Assembly (NCBI GenBank): GCA_964393115.1
Contig: CAYMST010000050.1
Location: forward strand, 1-23,045
DNA length: 23,045 nt
Source of the DNA: CAYMST01 sp964393115
GTDB lineage: Bacteria; Bacteroidota; Bacteroidia; Cytophagales; Cyclobacteriaceae
Direction: 5' to 3'
A model generated the notes under the pieces. That model was not told where the DNA came from. It did not search any database and was given only the letters and a program-made list of their open reading frames with translations. Shown here one piece after another: positions 7,923 to 16,043 of the stretch (position 1 is its first letter; each line of letters opens with the position of its first letter). A program made the translations under genes and the position numbers.

Positions 7923-8480
7923 ATGACTATTGGTAGAGCGGTATCTCATTATCTTCCGATCATCAGAATAATTGTCTTGATGTGGTTAATTTGGGCATTC
8001 GAATATGCTACAAGTATTGATTTAAGCTATCTTGGTATCTATCCTGGTGAGGTGACCAATCTAGTAGGTATACTTTTTGCTCCTCTTTTACATGGCGACC
8101 TTGGACACATTATATCCAATACGATTCCTTTATTCGTCCTAGGGCTAGTTCTTTACACTTTTTATCCAAATATCGCCAACTGGGTTCTGGTGAGTTGCTA
8201 TTTTTTTACAGGACTATTGGTTTGGCTTTTTGCGAGGGAATCGCTTCATATTGGCGCTAGTGGTTTGGTGTATTCTTTAGCGGGCTTTCTGATTTCATAC
8301 GGGTTATTTAAAAAGGACTTTAAGTCTTTGCTGATTTCCATAATCATCGTCACGATGTATGGTGGAATGATATATGGTATTTTCCCAACTAATGAGAGGG
8401 TTTCCTGGGAATCACACTTATTTGGAGTGTTAACAGGCATAGGAACTGCGTTATCTTTTTCGCGTTCTAAAGCCGCTTAG
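7923..8480 (+). CDS. Rhomboid family intramembrane serine protease
   Basis: A multi-spanning membrane protease of 185 residues that cuts transmembrane segments of other proteins. The ATG at 7923 is chosen because the upstream in-frame TTG (7872) lies in a terminator hairpin. The catalytic dyad is visible: Ser113 in HIGASGLVYSLAG (the GxSG motif) and His165 in SWESHLFGVLTGIG. HGDLGHIISNTIPL (57-70) is the conserved His/Asn segment of helix 2 that builds the oxyanion hole. About six hydrophobic helices fit the basic six-TM form without extra domains. The stop overlaps the convergent small membrane protein gene by 4 bases. A TAGATTTG at 7910-7917 resembles a -7 element but lies very close to the start codon. 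The substrate is unknown. Confidence 0.92.
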   Translation: MTIGRAVSHYLPIIRIIVLMWLIWAFEYATSIDLSYLGIYPGEVTNLVGILFAPLLHGDLGHIISNTIPLFVLGLVLYTFYPNIANWVLVSCYFFTGLLVWLFARESLHIGASGLVYSLAGFLISYGLFKKDFKSLLISIIIVTMYGGMIYGIFPTNERVSWESHLFGVLTGIGTALSFSRSKAA

Positions 8481-8863
8481 TATGCGGACGTCTTCATTCT
8501 TTTTTTGTTTTTAACAAAAATCCGTCTCAAGCTATTTCCGGTTAAAGCCCCAACTCCAGTGGTAATACCGGCGATAAGGCCTGTAAGGACAATGAGTAAA
8601 TTAGGGTCTCCACTTAGTGAAATTGTTTCCATCATCTTTGAGGCAAGGTCTTTATGTGAACTTGAGTTCTGAATCCAAGCAATGATCATCCAAGGAAGAC
8701 CAGCACCCAAAAATCCACTAATGAATACGTTAAATGGGTTGCCGTAGATAACAAAGCTAATGACGGAGGCAATCAAAAGATTACTATACCATGGCAAGTG
8801 AAATAGGTAACCTCCAGCCAATGCAAATCCAACCATTAGCACGAGTCTTAGGATAAATTTCAT
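8477..8863 (-). CDS. Small integral membrane protein, unknown function
   Basis: 128 residues, not recognised. Hydrophobic segments at about 4-22, 27-45, 48-66 and 88-110 suggest three or four membrane helices, followed by a basic cytoplasmic tail (RRIFVKNKKRMK, 113-124). Its start codon shares its A with the stop of the penicillin-acylase gene (TAATG at 8863), so the two are almost certainly translated from one message. The 3' end overlaps the rhomboid gene tail-to-tail by 4 bases. No catalytic or binding motif is seen. A helper or anchor for the upstream hydrolase is possible but is only inferred from the coupling. Confidence 0.6.
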   Translation of the reverse strand: MKFILRLVLMVGFALAGGYLFHLPWYSNLLIASVISFVIYGNPFNVFISGFLGAGLPWMIIAWIQNSSSHKDLASKMMETISLSGDPNLLIVLTGLIAGITTGVGALTGNSLRRIFVKNKKRMKTSAY

Positions 8864-11289
8864 TAACGCTCTTTTTTTAGGGTTATCGTCTTTTTATTGC
8901 CGGGTAATGAGCTAATAGCTTCATAATCATCATAGTGCATTGGGTAATACTGACCTTTTGCCCAATGTTCGACCATATTGCCATAGTTCACGTTAAAAGG
9001 GTTACCTGTCTGGCTCCCGGGATATATAGCCCATGCTTTTACTTTGTCCTTGGACAATTCAACTATAAGTCTCAAACTTGGTCCATGATCTTTCTTTACT
9101 GCATTAACAATGTTTTTACCACCGCCAACCACGGCTTTAACGTTAAATGCTTTTAGTTTAGAACCTAGATAGTGCTTGATGGTAGTGTTCTTGTAAGTCC
9201 CCCAAGTGATGTCATTTTCCAATGAATCTAACATTTCAACGGTGTTTTTAAAGGTCATTAGGGCATGATCGCTGAAAGATTCGATAATAATGGTAGAATC
9301 GACATCATAGATATGAGAGGTGTCGCTCAGACTCTGAAATGCCCTAGCCGATGCTAACTTCGTTGGTCTCGCAAAGCGAATGGAATCGTTATATAGGCGG
9401 TGCCAAGCACTTTTGGAAAGTTCCTCCCACCATAAAGAGAATACAATAGGCGCCTTTCTGCTCGAACCATTGAAGAAATCCCAGCTTTTTAGCTCATCTA
9501 GGTACTTCAGCTGCTTGGAATCAGAAACTCGATTAGCAATGGACTCTACAAGGAAATCAAGATTTTCAAAAGCATGGTAGTTGAAGTTATCATTTTGGAT
9601 CTGCATAATGTTTTCGACGCGCATATTAGGAAGTACTTTGAGCCGATCTTTGATGCGTCTATGGCGGTAATCTTCAAATTTACCTCCTGATAAGTAGTAT
9701 GGGAACCGATCTTGATTAACTAGATGTTGATTTGCTGCATATACAAATCCCTGTTTTGGATTGATCATGTAAGGTAGCTCACTCGGACTAAGGTATTCTC
9801 CCCATTCGTAAGATCTATTAGCCCCATCCATTATGAAACGTCCTTGAAGGTTCCATTTCTTGGGAATCTTTCCAAGTAGAAACATACCAATGCTGTCGTT
9901 TGCTGTGGCTAAAATGTAGTTTTGAGCCGGTGAAACAAATGATTCGAATGCATCTCTAAATTGAGTAATATTTTGAGCTTTGTTAACCTCAAAAATAGTC
10001 TTCAGTTCCATTGAAGGCTCATGACCAACCCATTTCATGGCGAAATTGGAAGCTACTTTGCCTTTGAAGTTTTTATCATAGACCACGGGTCCGAAGTGTG
10101 TATAAAGGACGGTATCAACAAAAGAGTCGGAGTCTTTAACCTCTATTTTTTCATGGATTTTCTGTGTCTTAAGTCGTTTGCTGTCGTATATATATTCTTC
10201 TCTGGTTTGGTCGGTGAAGTTTATCCTATACCAATCAAGAACATCCGCCTCAGAATTGGTATTCCCCCAGGCGATGGACTCGTTAAATCCGATGATTATT
10301 CCCGGAATACCGGCTATTGAAGCTCCAAATACATTTACTTCTGGAGCATTTAAATGTACTAAATACCAAAAGCCAGGTAAATAAAAAGGTAAGTCGGGTT
10401 GACTAGCGAGTATCGTTTTTTCGTTCATTGTATTCGAACCTGAGACAGCAAAAGCCGTACTGCCATTATCTTCAAATTCGCTATTCACATGATCCACTAT
10501 GTCATTAAAAAATGACGTATCAATATCCATTCGGGTAAGTTGATTTTCAATACTTTTTCGCGGTCGGTAGAGACGGTTATACGCGGGTTCTACAGATTCG
10601 TGATAATCCGGAAATAGGATATCAAATGTGTCTTTCCCGAGTGTTGCCAGTGATTGAGAAAGTTCGAAGTCTTGACTGTAACCTGAAAGATTAAAAGACA
10701 ATTGTTTTAAAGACAAAACCGTTTTTAAGTTGGTCCATTTTTCCGGAGAGGCTCCAATTAATTTATACTCTATTGGGTACTTACGATAAGAGAGTTCTTC
10801 AATGTATTGATTGACTCCTAGTGTAAAGGCATTCAGTCGACTTACACAGCTTCCGTCTCTTTGCAGCTTGACAAGTGATTTTTCCGCCGCTCTGGCGATT
10901 CCTTGGCGTCGTTGTTTGCGGTCGAAGTTTAAAAGTGCTTTTCCAAAAAATTCTGAGAGCCTTCCTTCAGCGACATGGGCTAAAAAGTCCATCTGGAAAA
11001 GTCTATGATAGGCCGTTATGTATCCCTGAGCAAAATACAGGTCTTCCTCGTTTGATGCATAAATGTGGGGAATGTCATATTCATCAATAATGATAGAAAC
11101 TTGATCACTGACACCTGTGAGCTCAATTTCATCATCAAGATCAATATTGTCCAACTGGTAATTCGTCCAGAAACCATTAAATGGACTAATCAATTCACCT
11201 ATTGGAGGAATACCATTGTGGCTCGTTTCAAGGTAAAAAACGCTGTAACCACTTATGATAAGAAGGAGCAAAAACCTTAATATCTTCAT
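8863..11289 (-). CDS. Penicillin acylase family Ntn hydrolase
   Basis: A self-processing amidohydrolase of 808 residues, the usual length for penicillin G acylase, cephalosporin acylase and acyl-homoserine-lactone acylases. An N-terminal hydrophobic signal (about 3-21) directs it to the periplasm. The alpha-subunit region has DEYDIPHIYASNEEDLYFAQGY (69-90) and HRLFQMDFLAHVAEGRLSEFFG (95-116), both family hallmarks. The predicted autocatalytic cut is before Ser277 in EDNGSTAFAVSGSNT. This Ser would be the new N-terminal nucleophile. The following residues are T-A-F, where well-studied members usually have N-x-W. GIIIGFNESIAWGNTNSEADVLD (330-352) supplies the oxyanion Asn. The substrate cannot be told from sequence: beta-lactams, acyl-homoserine lactones and other N-acyl amides are all possible. 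It is translationally coupled to the next gene. Confidence 0.9.
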   Translation of the reverse strand: MKILRFLLLLIISGYSVFYLETSHNGIPPIGELISPFNGFWTNYQLDNIDLDDEIELTGVSDQVSIIIDEYDIPHIYASNEEDLYFAQGYITAYHRLFQMDFLAHVAEGRLSEFFGKALLNFDRKQRRQGIARAAEKSLVKLQRDGSCVSRLNAFTLGVNQYIEELSYRKYPIEYKLIGASPEKWTNLKTVLSLKQLSFNLSGYSQDFELSQSLATLGKDTFDILFPDYHESVEPAYNRLYRPRKSIENQLTRMDIDTSFFNDIVDHVNSEFEDNGSTAFAVSGSNTMNEKTILASQPDLPFYLPGFWYLVHLNAPEVNVFGASIAGIPGIIIGFNESIAWGNTNSEADVLDWYRINFTDQTREEYIYDSKRLKTQKIHEKIEVKDSDSFVDTVLYTHFGPVVYDKNFKGKVASNFAMKWVGHEPSMELKTIFEVNKAQNITQFRDAFESFVSPAQNYILATANDSIGMFLLGKIPKKWNLQGRFIMDGANRSYEWGEYLSPSELPYMINPKQGFVYAANQHLVNQDRFPYYLSGGKFEDYRHRRIKDRLKVLPNMRVENIMQIQNDNFNYHAFENLDFLVESIANRVSDSKQLKYLDELKSWDFFNGSSRKAPIVFSLWWEELSKSAWHRLYNDSIRFARPTKLASARAFQSLSDTSHIYDVDSTIIIESFSDHALMTFKNTVEMLDSLENDITWGTYKNTTIKHYLGSKLKAFNVKAVVGGGKNIVNAVKKDHGPSLRLIVELSKDKVKAWAIYPGSQTGNPFNVNYGNMVEHWAKGQYYPMHYDDYEAISSLPGNKKTITLKKER

Positions 11290-11345
11290 TTAACTTAGCA
11301 ATATAGAATGCTGATACAACCAGAATCGAAATTACAGAAATTTAA

Positions 11346-11960
11346 TTGAATAATAGAAGCTTTCATTTCACTGTGAGTAGAGTTACCCTTAAATATATTT
11401 TAGAATACCTATTTTCTATTGGGTTGTTAGTTTTTTTGCTCCTACCGGCGTTAGTCGTGATTACCCTTTTAGCGTTAGATGGCCATGGAATCTTCTTTCT
11501 CCAAAAACGTTCGGGGTTGCATGAAAAAAACTTTTGGTTGATTAAGTTCAAAACAATGAAGAATGCAGAGGGCTCAGATATCATGAGAATAACTAGTTTT
11601 GGGAGCATTTTAAGAAAGTACTCTATTGATGAGTGGCCTCAATTATTAAACATATTGATGGGAAATATGACATTGATAGGACCTCGTCCTTTGCTACCAG
11701 AGTATAAAGGTCACTACTCTCAATGGCAACGAAATAGGTTTAACATCTTGCCAGGAATAACGGGTTGGGCACAGGTAAATGGTAGAAATTCAATATCCTG
11801 GGAACAAAGACTGGCCTTGGATGTCCAGTATGTTAATAATTGGACATTTTTGATGAATGCAGAAATATTATGGCTTACAATAAAGAGGGTGTTAAAGCCA
11901 ATTCATGTAAACTCTGACGAATCAACAACAATGCCAAGATTCGATAAGGAAGTAAAGTAG
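11346..11960 (+). CDS. Polyprenyl-phosphate sugar-1-phosphate transferase (PglC/WcaJ family)
   Basis: A monotopic phosphoglycosyl transferase that moves a sugar-1-phosphate from a UDP-sugar to undecaprenyl phosphate at the inner membrane, starting a glycan. The 204 residues fit the minimal PglC-type without the extra N-terminal domain of WbaP. A re-entrant membrane helix lies at about 17-41. Then come GIFFLQKRSGLHEKNFWLIKFKTM (48-71), the catalytic Asp-Glu pair in SIDEWPQL (D95-E96), GPRPLLPEY (112-120) and PGITGWAQVNGRN (136-148). The start is uncertain: TTG at 11346 is the first available start after an in-frame stop, and GTG at 11373 would also keep the domain. Four bases separate it from the aminotransferase gene, so they form an operon, as with pglC/pglE-like pairs. 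Confidence 0.92.
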   Translation: MNNRSFHFTVSRVTLKYILEYLFSIGLLVFLLLPALVVITLLALDGHGIFFLQKRSGLHEKNFWLIKFKTMKNAEGSDIMRITSFGSILRKYSIDEWPQLLNILMGNMTLIGPRPLLPEYKGHYSQWQRNRFNILPGITGWAQVNGRNSISWEQRLALDVQYVNNWTFLMNAEILWLTIKRVLKPIHVNSDESTTMPRFDKEVK

Positions 11961-11964
11961 GCAA

Positions 11965-13062
11965 ATGAATAGGATATATTTATCACCGCCAGAAGTTGAA
12001 GGGGACGAGATTGGTTTACTTACCGACGTTTTCAATAGCAATTGGATAAGTACTGTGGGTCCTCAGATTGATGAATTTGAGAAATGTCTAGAAGTTTTTT
12101 TTCCGGGCAAAAGGGTGTTGGCCCTGTCATCTGGCACTGCTGCGATACAGCTTGCTCTCAGAATGGGCGGAATACCGAAAGGTGATTCCATTGGATGTGA
12201 TACGTTTTCATTCTGTGCGCTTCCTAATGCGATTCTGAACGAAGGTTTTAACCCAGTATTTCTTGATTGCGGAAAAGATTGGAATCTAGATCAGCGCGTA
12301 CTGCAGGACACTTCGTCAGATCAATTAAAAGCAGTTTTATCAGCACATTGCTATGGATCCATTTCTAATGACATTCAAGGTATGAAGAGATATTGTAAAG
12401 AAAAGGGTATACTCTTTATAGAAGATGCAGCTGAAGCTTTCGGAGCTAAAAATGAAAATAGCTATGCCGGTGGGTTAGGGGACTACGGCGTTTTATCCTT
12501 TAATGGGAACAAGATTTTTACTACTGGGGGTGGAGGTGCATTAGTGCTTTCTTCGACTGATGAATATGATTTTGGATTACACCTCGCCACTCAAGCGAAG
12601 ACTTCCATAGATAAGGGTAATGAACTGACTGTTGGGTCAAATTTTAGAATGAGTAATCTGCTTGCCGCTATTGGTATAGCGCAGATTCGAGGTTTGAATC
12701 GACGCTTGGCTCGAAAGAGAGAAATACATGAGGCTTATGTTGATGCTTTAGGGGCTTATCCTGTAAGTTTCCAACCTTCTGGCGTCGATGGTTCTTCAAA
12801 CCACTGGTTGACAACAGTCATGTTTACTGAGAACGTAAACATCAACCAACTAATAAGCATGTTTGAGGAGAAAAATATAGAGGTAAGACGCGTTTGGGAA
12901 CCATTGCATACACAATTTAAGTTTAAGGGTTTTAAATACTACGGAGACCAAAGAAGAGCAGAAACTCTCTTTGCCAGTGGAATCTGTCTGCCTTCGGGTA
13001 CATCTCTGACCAAAGAAGATCAGTTAAGGGTTATAGACGTACTAAAGCGATTTATGGGTTAG
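11965..13062 (+). CDS. DegT/DnrJ/EryC1/StrS-type PLP sugar aminotransferase
   Basis: A PLP-dependent enzyme of 365 residues that aminates a keto-sugar nucleotide, probably a UDP-4-keto-6-deoxy sugar as PglE does. Visible features are SSGTAAIQLALR (55-66, phosphate-binding), IEDAAEAFGA (152-161, Asp154 holding the pyridine ring) and SFNGNKIFTTGGGGAL (178-193), where Lys183 is the Schiff-base lysine. NFRMSNLLAAIGIAQ follows in the middle and NHWLTTVMF later. The start ATG lies 4 bases after the transferase stop. The partner dehydratase (PglF-like) and N-acetyltransferase (PglD-like) expected for a diacetamido sugar are not in the window, so they are encoded elsewhere or the product is a simpler amino sugar. 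The 3' end overlaps the convergent gene by 4 bases. Confidence 0.92.
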   Translation: MNRIYLSPPEVEGDEIGLLTDVFNSNWISTVGPQIDEFEKCLEVFFPGKRVLALSSGTAAIQLALRMGGIPKGDSIGCDTFSFCALPNAILNEGFNPVFLDCGKDWNLDQRVLQDTSSDQLKAVLSAHCYGSISNDIQGMKRYCKEKGILFIEDAAEAFGAKNENSYAGGLGDYGVLSFNGNKIFTTGGGGALVLSSTDEYDFGLHLATQAKTSIDKGNELTVGSNFRMSNLLAAIGIAQIRGLNRRLARKREIHEAYVDALGAYPVSFQPSGVDGSSNHWLTTVMFTENVNINQLISMFEEKNIEVRRVWEPLHTQFKFKGFKYYGDQRRAETLFASGICLPSGTSLTKEDQLRVIDVLKRFMG

Positions 13063-13973
13063 TAAGCGGAAGGCTTTCCAATTATTTTTTCCTTTTTACG
13101 GTTGCCAATTGGCTTTTTCAATATATCTCCCGGTAAGTATATGCTTATTCCCACATTGACGAATAAATAGCTGTCCAGTGATTTTCGGGAACCTCTGGAT
13201 GATCCTGGTGGGAATGGGTTTTGATCTTCCGGTGTCTCAATCATAAGTGGTAGCTCCCAGGACCGGTCTGCAATTCTACTTTCTAACCGATCAGACTTGA
13301 ATACATAGTTTCTTGAAACATCATCCAAGTAGTCTGTAAGCGTATAGCGATAGCCAGCTTCTAGGACCAAATCAATATTTTGATTGAGCCTAGCTTTAAC
13401 CCCTATTCCCATTGGAAAAGCCATGGTTACACTTCCGTATTTTACACCTTCCGTCTGTAGATCCCGCAACTCGATTTCTTGATCTTGAAAATCTGTTTTC
13501 GGATTATAAGTAGTAGCTCCAATGCCAAGAAAAACGTATGGTTCATATTTCCTTCGAGAATAATATTTTCCCTTATAGGGGAGTAAGTAATACTGTCCAA
13601 TTAAAGAGAATTCCATGTTCTTCGAACGAAAAGAGAGGTTTCGCTGTCTCTCACGAGTCGAATCCTTAGCTGTCTGGTCACCACCGTGTATAGAGTAACG
13701 TGTAATAGATGCTCTAGCAGACCATTTTGAAAACAGCCGCGCCTCTACATTAACGGATAGATTATTCAAGCCATCTTCAAATGAATTATTATGATTTAGC
13801 TCACCGAAGTATGCTGTCCATCCTGTATGAAGTCCAAGCGAGAAATAGCGGTCATTATATTGCCAGTTTAAAAATGATTGTGAGAGTGCTTGCTCCTGAG
13901 AAAAGATCAATATCAAGGTCAATATTGATAATTTTTTATACAGCTTAGAATTTTCAGAAATGCTTTTTACCAT
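13059..13973 (-). CDS. DUF6089 family outer-membrane beta-barrel protein
   Basis: An exported protein of 304 residues. I use the ATG at 13973 (MVKSISENSKLYKKLS) instead of the upstream TTG at 14003. The signal peptide SILTLILIFSQEQALSQ fits this start. The mature part opens with WQYNDRYFSLGLHTGWTAYFGELN, which is the DUF6089 pattern of a first barrel strand followed by GxxxYxGDL-like residues. It continues with RQRNLSFRSKNMEFSLIGQYYLLPY and the EPYVFLGIGATTYNP strand typical of the family. DUF6089 barrels occur widely in Bacteroidota, and no function is established. The C-terminal tail GNRKKEKIIGKP is basic and probably periplasmic. A 13-base inverted repeat lies just upstream (13979-14054). 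Confidence 0.8.
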   Translation of the reverse strand: MVKSISENSKLYKKLSILTLILIFSQEQALSQSFLNWQYNDRYFSLGLHTGWTAYFGELNHNNSFEDGLNNLSVNVEARLFSKWSARASITRYSIHGGDQTAKDSTRERQRNLSFRSKNMEFSLIGQYYLLPYKGKYYSRRKYEPYVFLGIGATTYNPKTDFQDQEIELRDLQTEGVKYGSVTMAFPMGIGVKARLNQNIDLVLEAGYRYTLTDYLDDVSRNYVFKSDRLESRIADRSWELPLMIETPEDQNPFPPGSSRGSRKSLDSYLFVNVGISIYLPGDILKKPIGNRKKEKIIGKPSAY

Positions 13974-13978
13974 TAACA

Positions 13979-14054
13979 AAAGAATCAACAACTTAACAGT
14001 CAACCACTAACTTAGAACAAATTAATGCAGATTTAATTGTATTGTTGATTCTTT
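13979..14054. repeat. 13-base perfect inverted repeat upstream of the DUF6089 gene
   Basis: AAAGAATCAACAA at 13979-13991 and its exact reverse complement TTGTTGATTCTTT at 14042-14054 are separated by 50 bases. The inner arm ends 5 bases before the ATG at 13973. In a transcript running on from the DUF4136 gene the arms could pair and sequester the start region. No T-run follows, so it is not an ordinary terminator. Confidence 0.6.
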
Positions 14055-14086
14055 CGTTTAAAAATAACCAGATTACTCACATATAC

Positions 14087-14674
14087 CTAGTTTCTAGATA
14101 TTACTCTAAACCTGTCCATAATTCTGTGTGTGGCACTTTGCAAGATCCGATGATTACTTGGTCCAGCTGAAGCGAACAGCCCAGAAGCGTAGCCTTGCCA
14201 AACTGTAATGTTGCGCTTGCGATCAAAGAAGCAAACTAATAGGGTGCCTTCGCGCATATTATAGCGCACCTTATTGTATTCTTCATCCTCATTTTTTTCT
14301 TGCTCTTCTGGTGTTTCTTCTTCATAACTGGCATTGACCACTTCCACTCTTTGTGAGTTAACAAGCCATTCGTCAAAGTTTGGTTGGTTATAACCCCTAA
14401 ATTTGAACTCGTCAAAAAATATTTTATAACCGATTAGCAGATCTGAATCATCTGCATATTGAAAGCCTTGCGATTTTAAGCGGTTATTGATTACTCGGTC
14501 TACCCCAGGGTTGAAATTAGAAGAATCTTTGTCATTAACGACAAAGAAGCTGAAGGTTTTGTACTTCTTGAATTTAGCTCGATAGCTATAATCGAAGTCA
14601 GTGTGGAACTCTCTCGTTGCTAAGCATGAACTCAGCATCACCATAATTGTCCAATTAAGTATTATGTGTTTCAT
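14087..14674 (-). CDS. DUF4136 family lipoprotein
   Basis: A 195-residue lipoprotein: hydrophobic signal, then LSSC with Cys17 as the lipidated residue. The mature N-terminal part HTDFDYSYRAKFKKYKTFSFF (24-44) is the family signature (a Tyr/Asp segment, then F-x-KYKTF). It is followed by VDRVINNRLKSQGFQYADDSDLLIGYKI, the typical second conserved block. A strongly acidic low-complexity insert (SYEEETPEEQEKNEDEEYNK, about 116-135) interrupts the domain, and the sequence then returns to family-like REGTLLVCFFDRKRNITVWQG and a C-terminal helix. It is divergent from the spermidine operon. The DUF6089 gene lies 113 bases downstream on the same strand and may be co-transcribed. Function unknown. Confidence 0.82.
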   Translation of the reverse strand: MKHIILNWTIMVMLSSCLATREFHTDFDYSYRAKFKKYKTFSFFVVNDKDSSNFNPGVDRVINNRLKSQGFQYADDSDLLIGYKIFFDEFKFRGYNQPNFDEWLVNSQRVEVVNASYEEETPEEQEKNEDEEYNKVRYNMREGTLLVCFFDRKRNITVWQGYASGLFASAGPSNHRILQSATHRIMDRFRVISRN

Positions 14675-14801
14675 GCGGTAAATAATTATAAATGAAATCA
14701 GAAAAAGAGGGTGTTGTTTAATGAATCATAATTTTCAATACGTTTCGTTGCATAACATTGTTTATGGATTATATAATTTTACGGTAAATACGCAATATTA
14801 A

Positions 14802-16022
14802 ATGTCAAACGTACTAATAATCGGGGCGGGTGGAGTTGGAAGAGTCGTCGCCTTCAAATGTGGACAGGTAGCGTCTGAGCAAAAAGGAGTATTTGGACGC
14901 ATCATGTTGGCAAGCAGGACTTTAAGTAAGTGTCAAGTTATTGCTACTGACGTGAAAGCTAAATACGGAGTGGAAATAGAGACTGGAGCTGTTGATGCCG
15001 ACAACGTACCAGAATTAGTAAATTTGATAAAAGTATTCAAGCCGACAGTAGTTATAAATGTTGCTTTACCATATCAAGACTTGACAATCATGGATGCCTG
15101 TTTAGAAACACGGGTGCACTATCTCGACACCGCCAATTACGAACCTATCGATGAGGCGAAGTTTGAATATAGTTGGCAATGGGCTTATCAAGAGAAATTT
15201 AAGTCGGCAGGAATTACTGCGGTACTAGGATGTGGTTTTGACCCTGGAGTAACTGGTGTATTTACTGCAAGAGCCAATAAGCATCATTTTGATGAAATTC
15301 ATTATCTAGACATTGTAGACTGCAATGCCGGTGATCATGGAAAGGCTTTTGCCACTAATTTTAATCCCGAAATTAATATTAGGGAGATTACACAAAAAGG
15401 CAAATACTATAATAATGGACAATGGGTAGAGACAGAACCTCATGAAATTATGAAAAGTCTCCATTATCCTAATATTGGAGCTAGAGATTCTTACCTTATT
15501 TATCATGAAGAACTAGAATCTCTTGTGAAAAATATCCCGACTATTAAGCGAGCAAGGTTTTGGATGACCTTCGGACAGGAGTACCTAACCCACTTACGCG
15601 TTATTCAGAATATTGGAATGGCTTCAATTGAACCTATTAATTATGAGGGTAAAGAGATTGTCCCATTACAATTTTTAAAAGCTGTTTTGCCAAATCCTGG
15701 AGATTTGGGTGAAAACTACGAAGGTGAAACCTCCATTGGCTGTAGGATCAAAGGGATAAAAGATGGCAAAGTAAAAACGTACTATATCTATAATAACTGT
15801 CATCATAAAGAGGCCTTTGGGGATACTGGAGCACAGGGTGTTTCTTACACCACAGGGGTTCCAGCGATGTTAGGAGCACTGATGTTAGTGACAGGACAAT
15901 GGTCAGGCCCTGGTGTGTATAACGTAGAGGAATTCAATCCTGATCCATTTTTGGATAAGTTAGGATACTACGGTCTTCCTTGGCATGAAGAGGAGGATAT
16001 CGATTTGGAGATGGAATACTAA
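14802..16022 (+). CDS. Carboxyspermidine (carboxynorspermidine) dehydrogenase, saccharopine dehydrogenase family
   Basis: A cytoplasmic NADPH-dependent enzyme that reductively condenses aspartate beta-semialdehyde with putrescine (or diaminopropane) to carboxyspermidine (or carboxynorspermidine). The 406 residues match the CASDH length. The N-terminal Rossmann fold carries GAGGVG (8-13). VINVALPYQDLTIMDACLETRVHYLDTANYE and VLGCGFDPGVTGVFTARA are family blocks, and TGVPAMLGALMLVTGQWSGPGVYNVEEFNPDPFL lies near the C-terminus. The assignment over saccharopine reductase rests on the gene that follows 21 bases later, nspC, which uses its product. No convincing promoter motif is seen in the 127 bases before it, only an AT-rich stretch at 14770-14781. 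Confidence 0.92.
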   Translation: MSNVLIIGAGGVGRVVAFKCGQVASEQKGVFGRIMLASRTLSKCQVIATDVKAKYGVEIETGAVDADNVPELVNLIKVFKPTVVINVALPYQDLTIMDACLETRVHYLDTANYEPIDEAKFEYSWQWAYQEKFKSAGITAVLGCGFDPGVTGVFTARANKHHFDEIHYLDIVDCNAGDHGKAFATNFNPEINIREITQKGKYYNNGQWVETEPHEIMKSLHYPNIGARDSYLIYHEELESLVKNIPTIKRARFWMTFGQEYLTHLRVIQNIGMASIEPINYEGKEIVPLQFLKAVLPNPGDLGENYEGETSIGCRIKGIKDGKVKTYYIYNNCHHKEAFGDTGAQGVSYTTGVPAMLGALMLVTGQWSGPGVYNVEEFNPDPFLDKLGYYGLPWHEEEDIDLEMEY

Positions 16023-16043
16023 GTTCAGCGTATAGTTACGATA

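Noticed and set aside
8935..11280. Several plus-strand reading frames of 65-99 codons across this span
   Set aside because: All lie antisense to the penicillin-acylase gene, whose family motifs run across the whole span.
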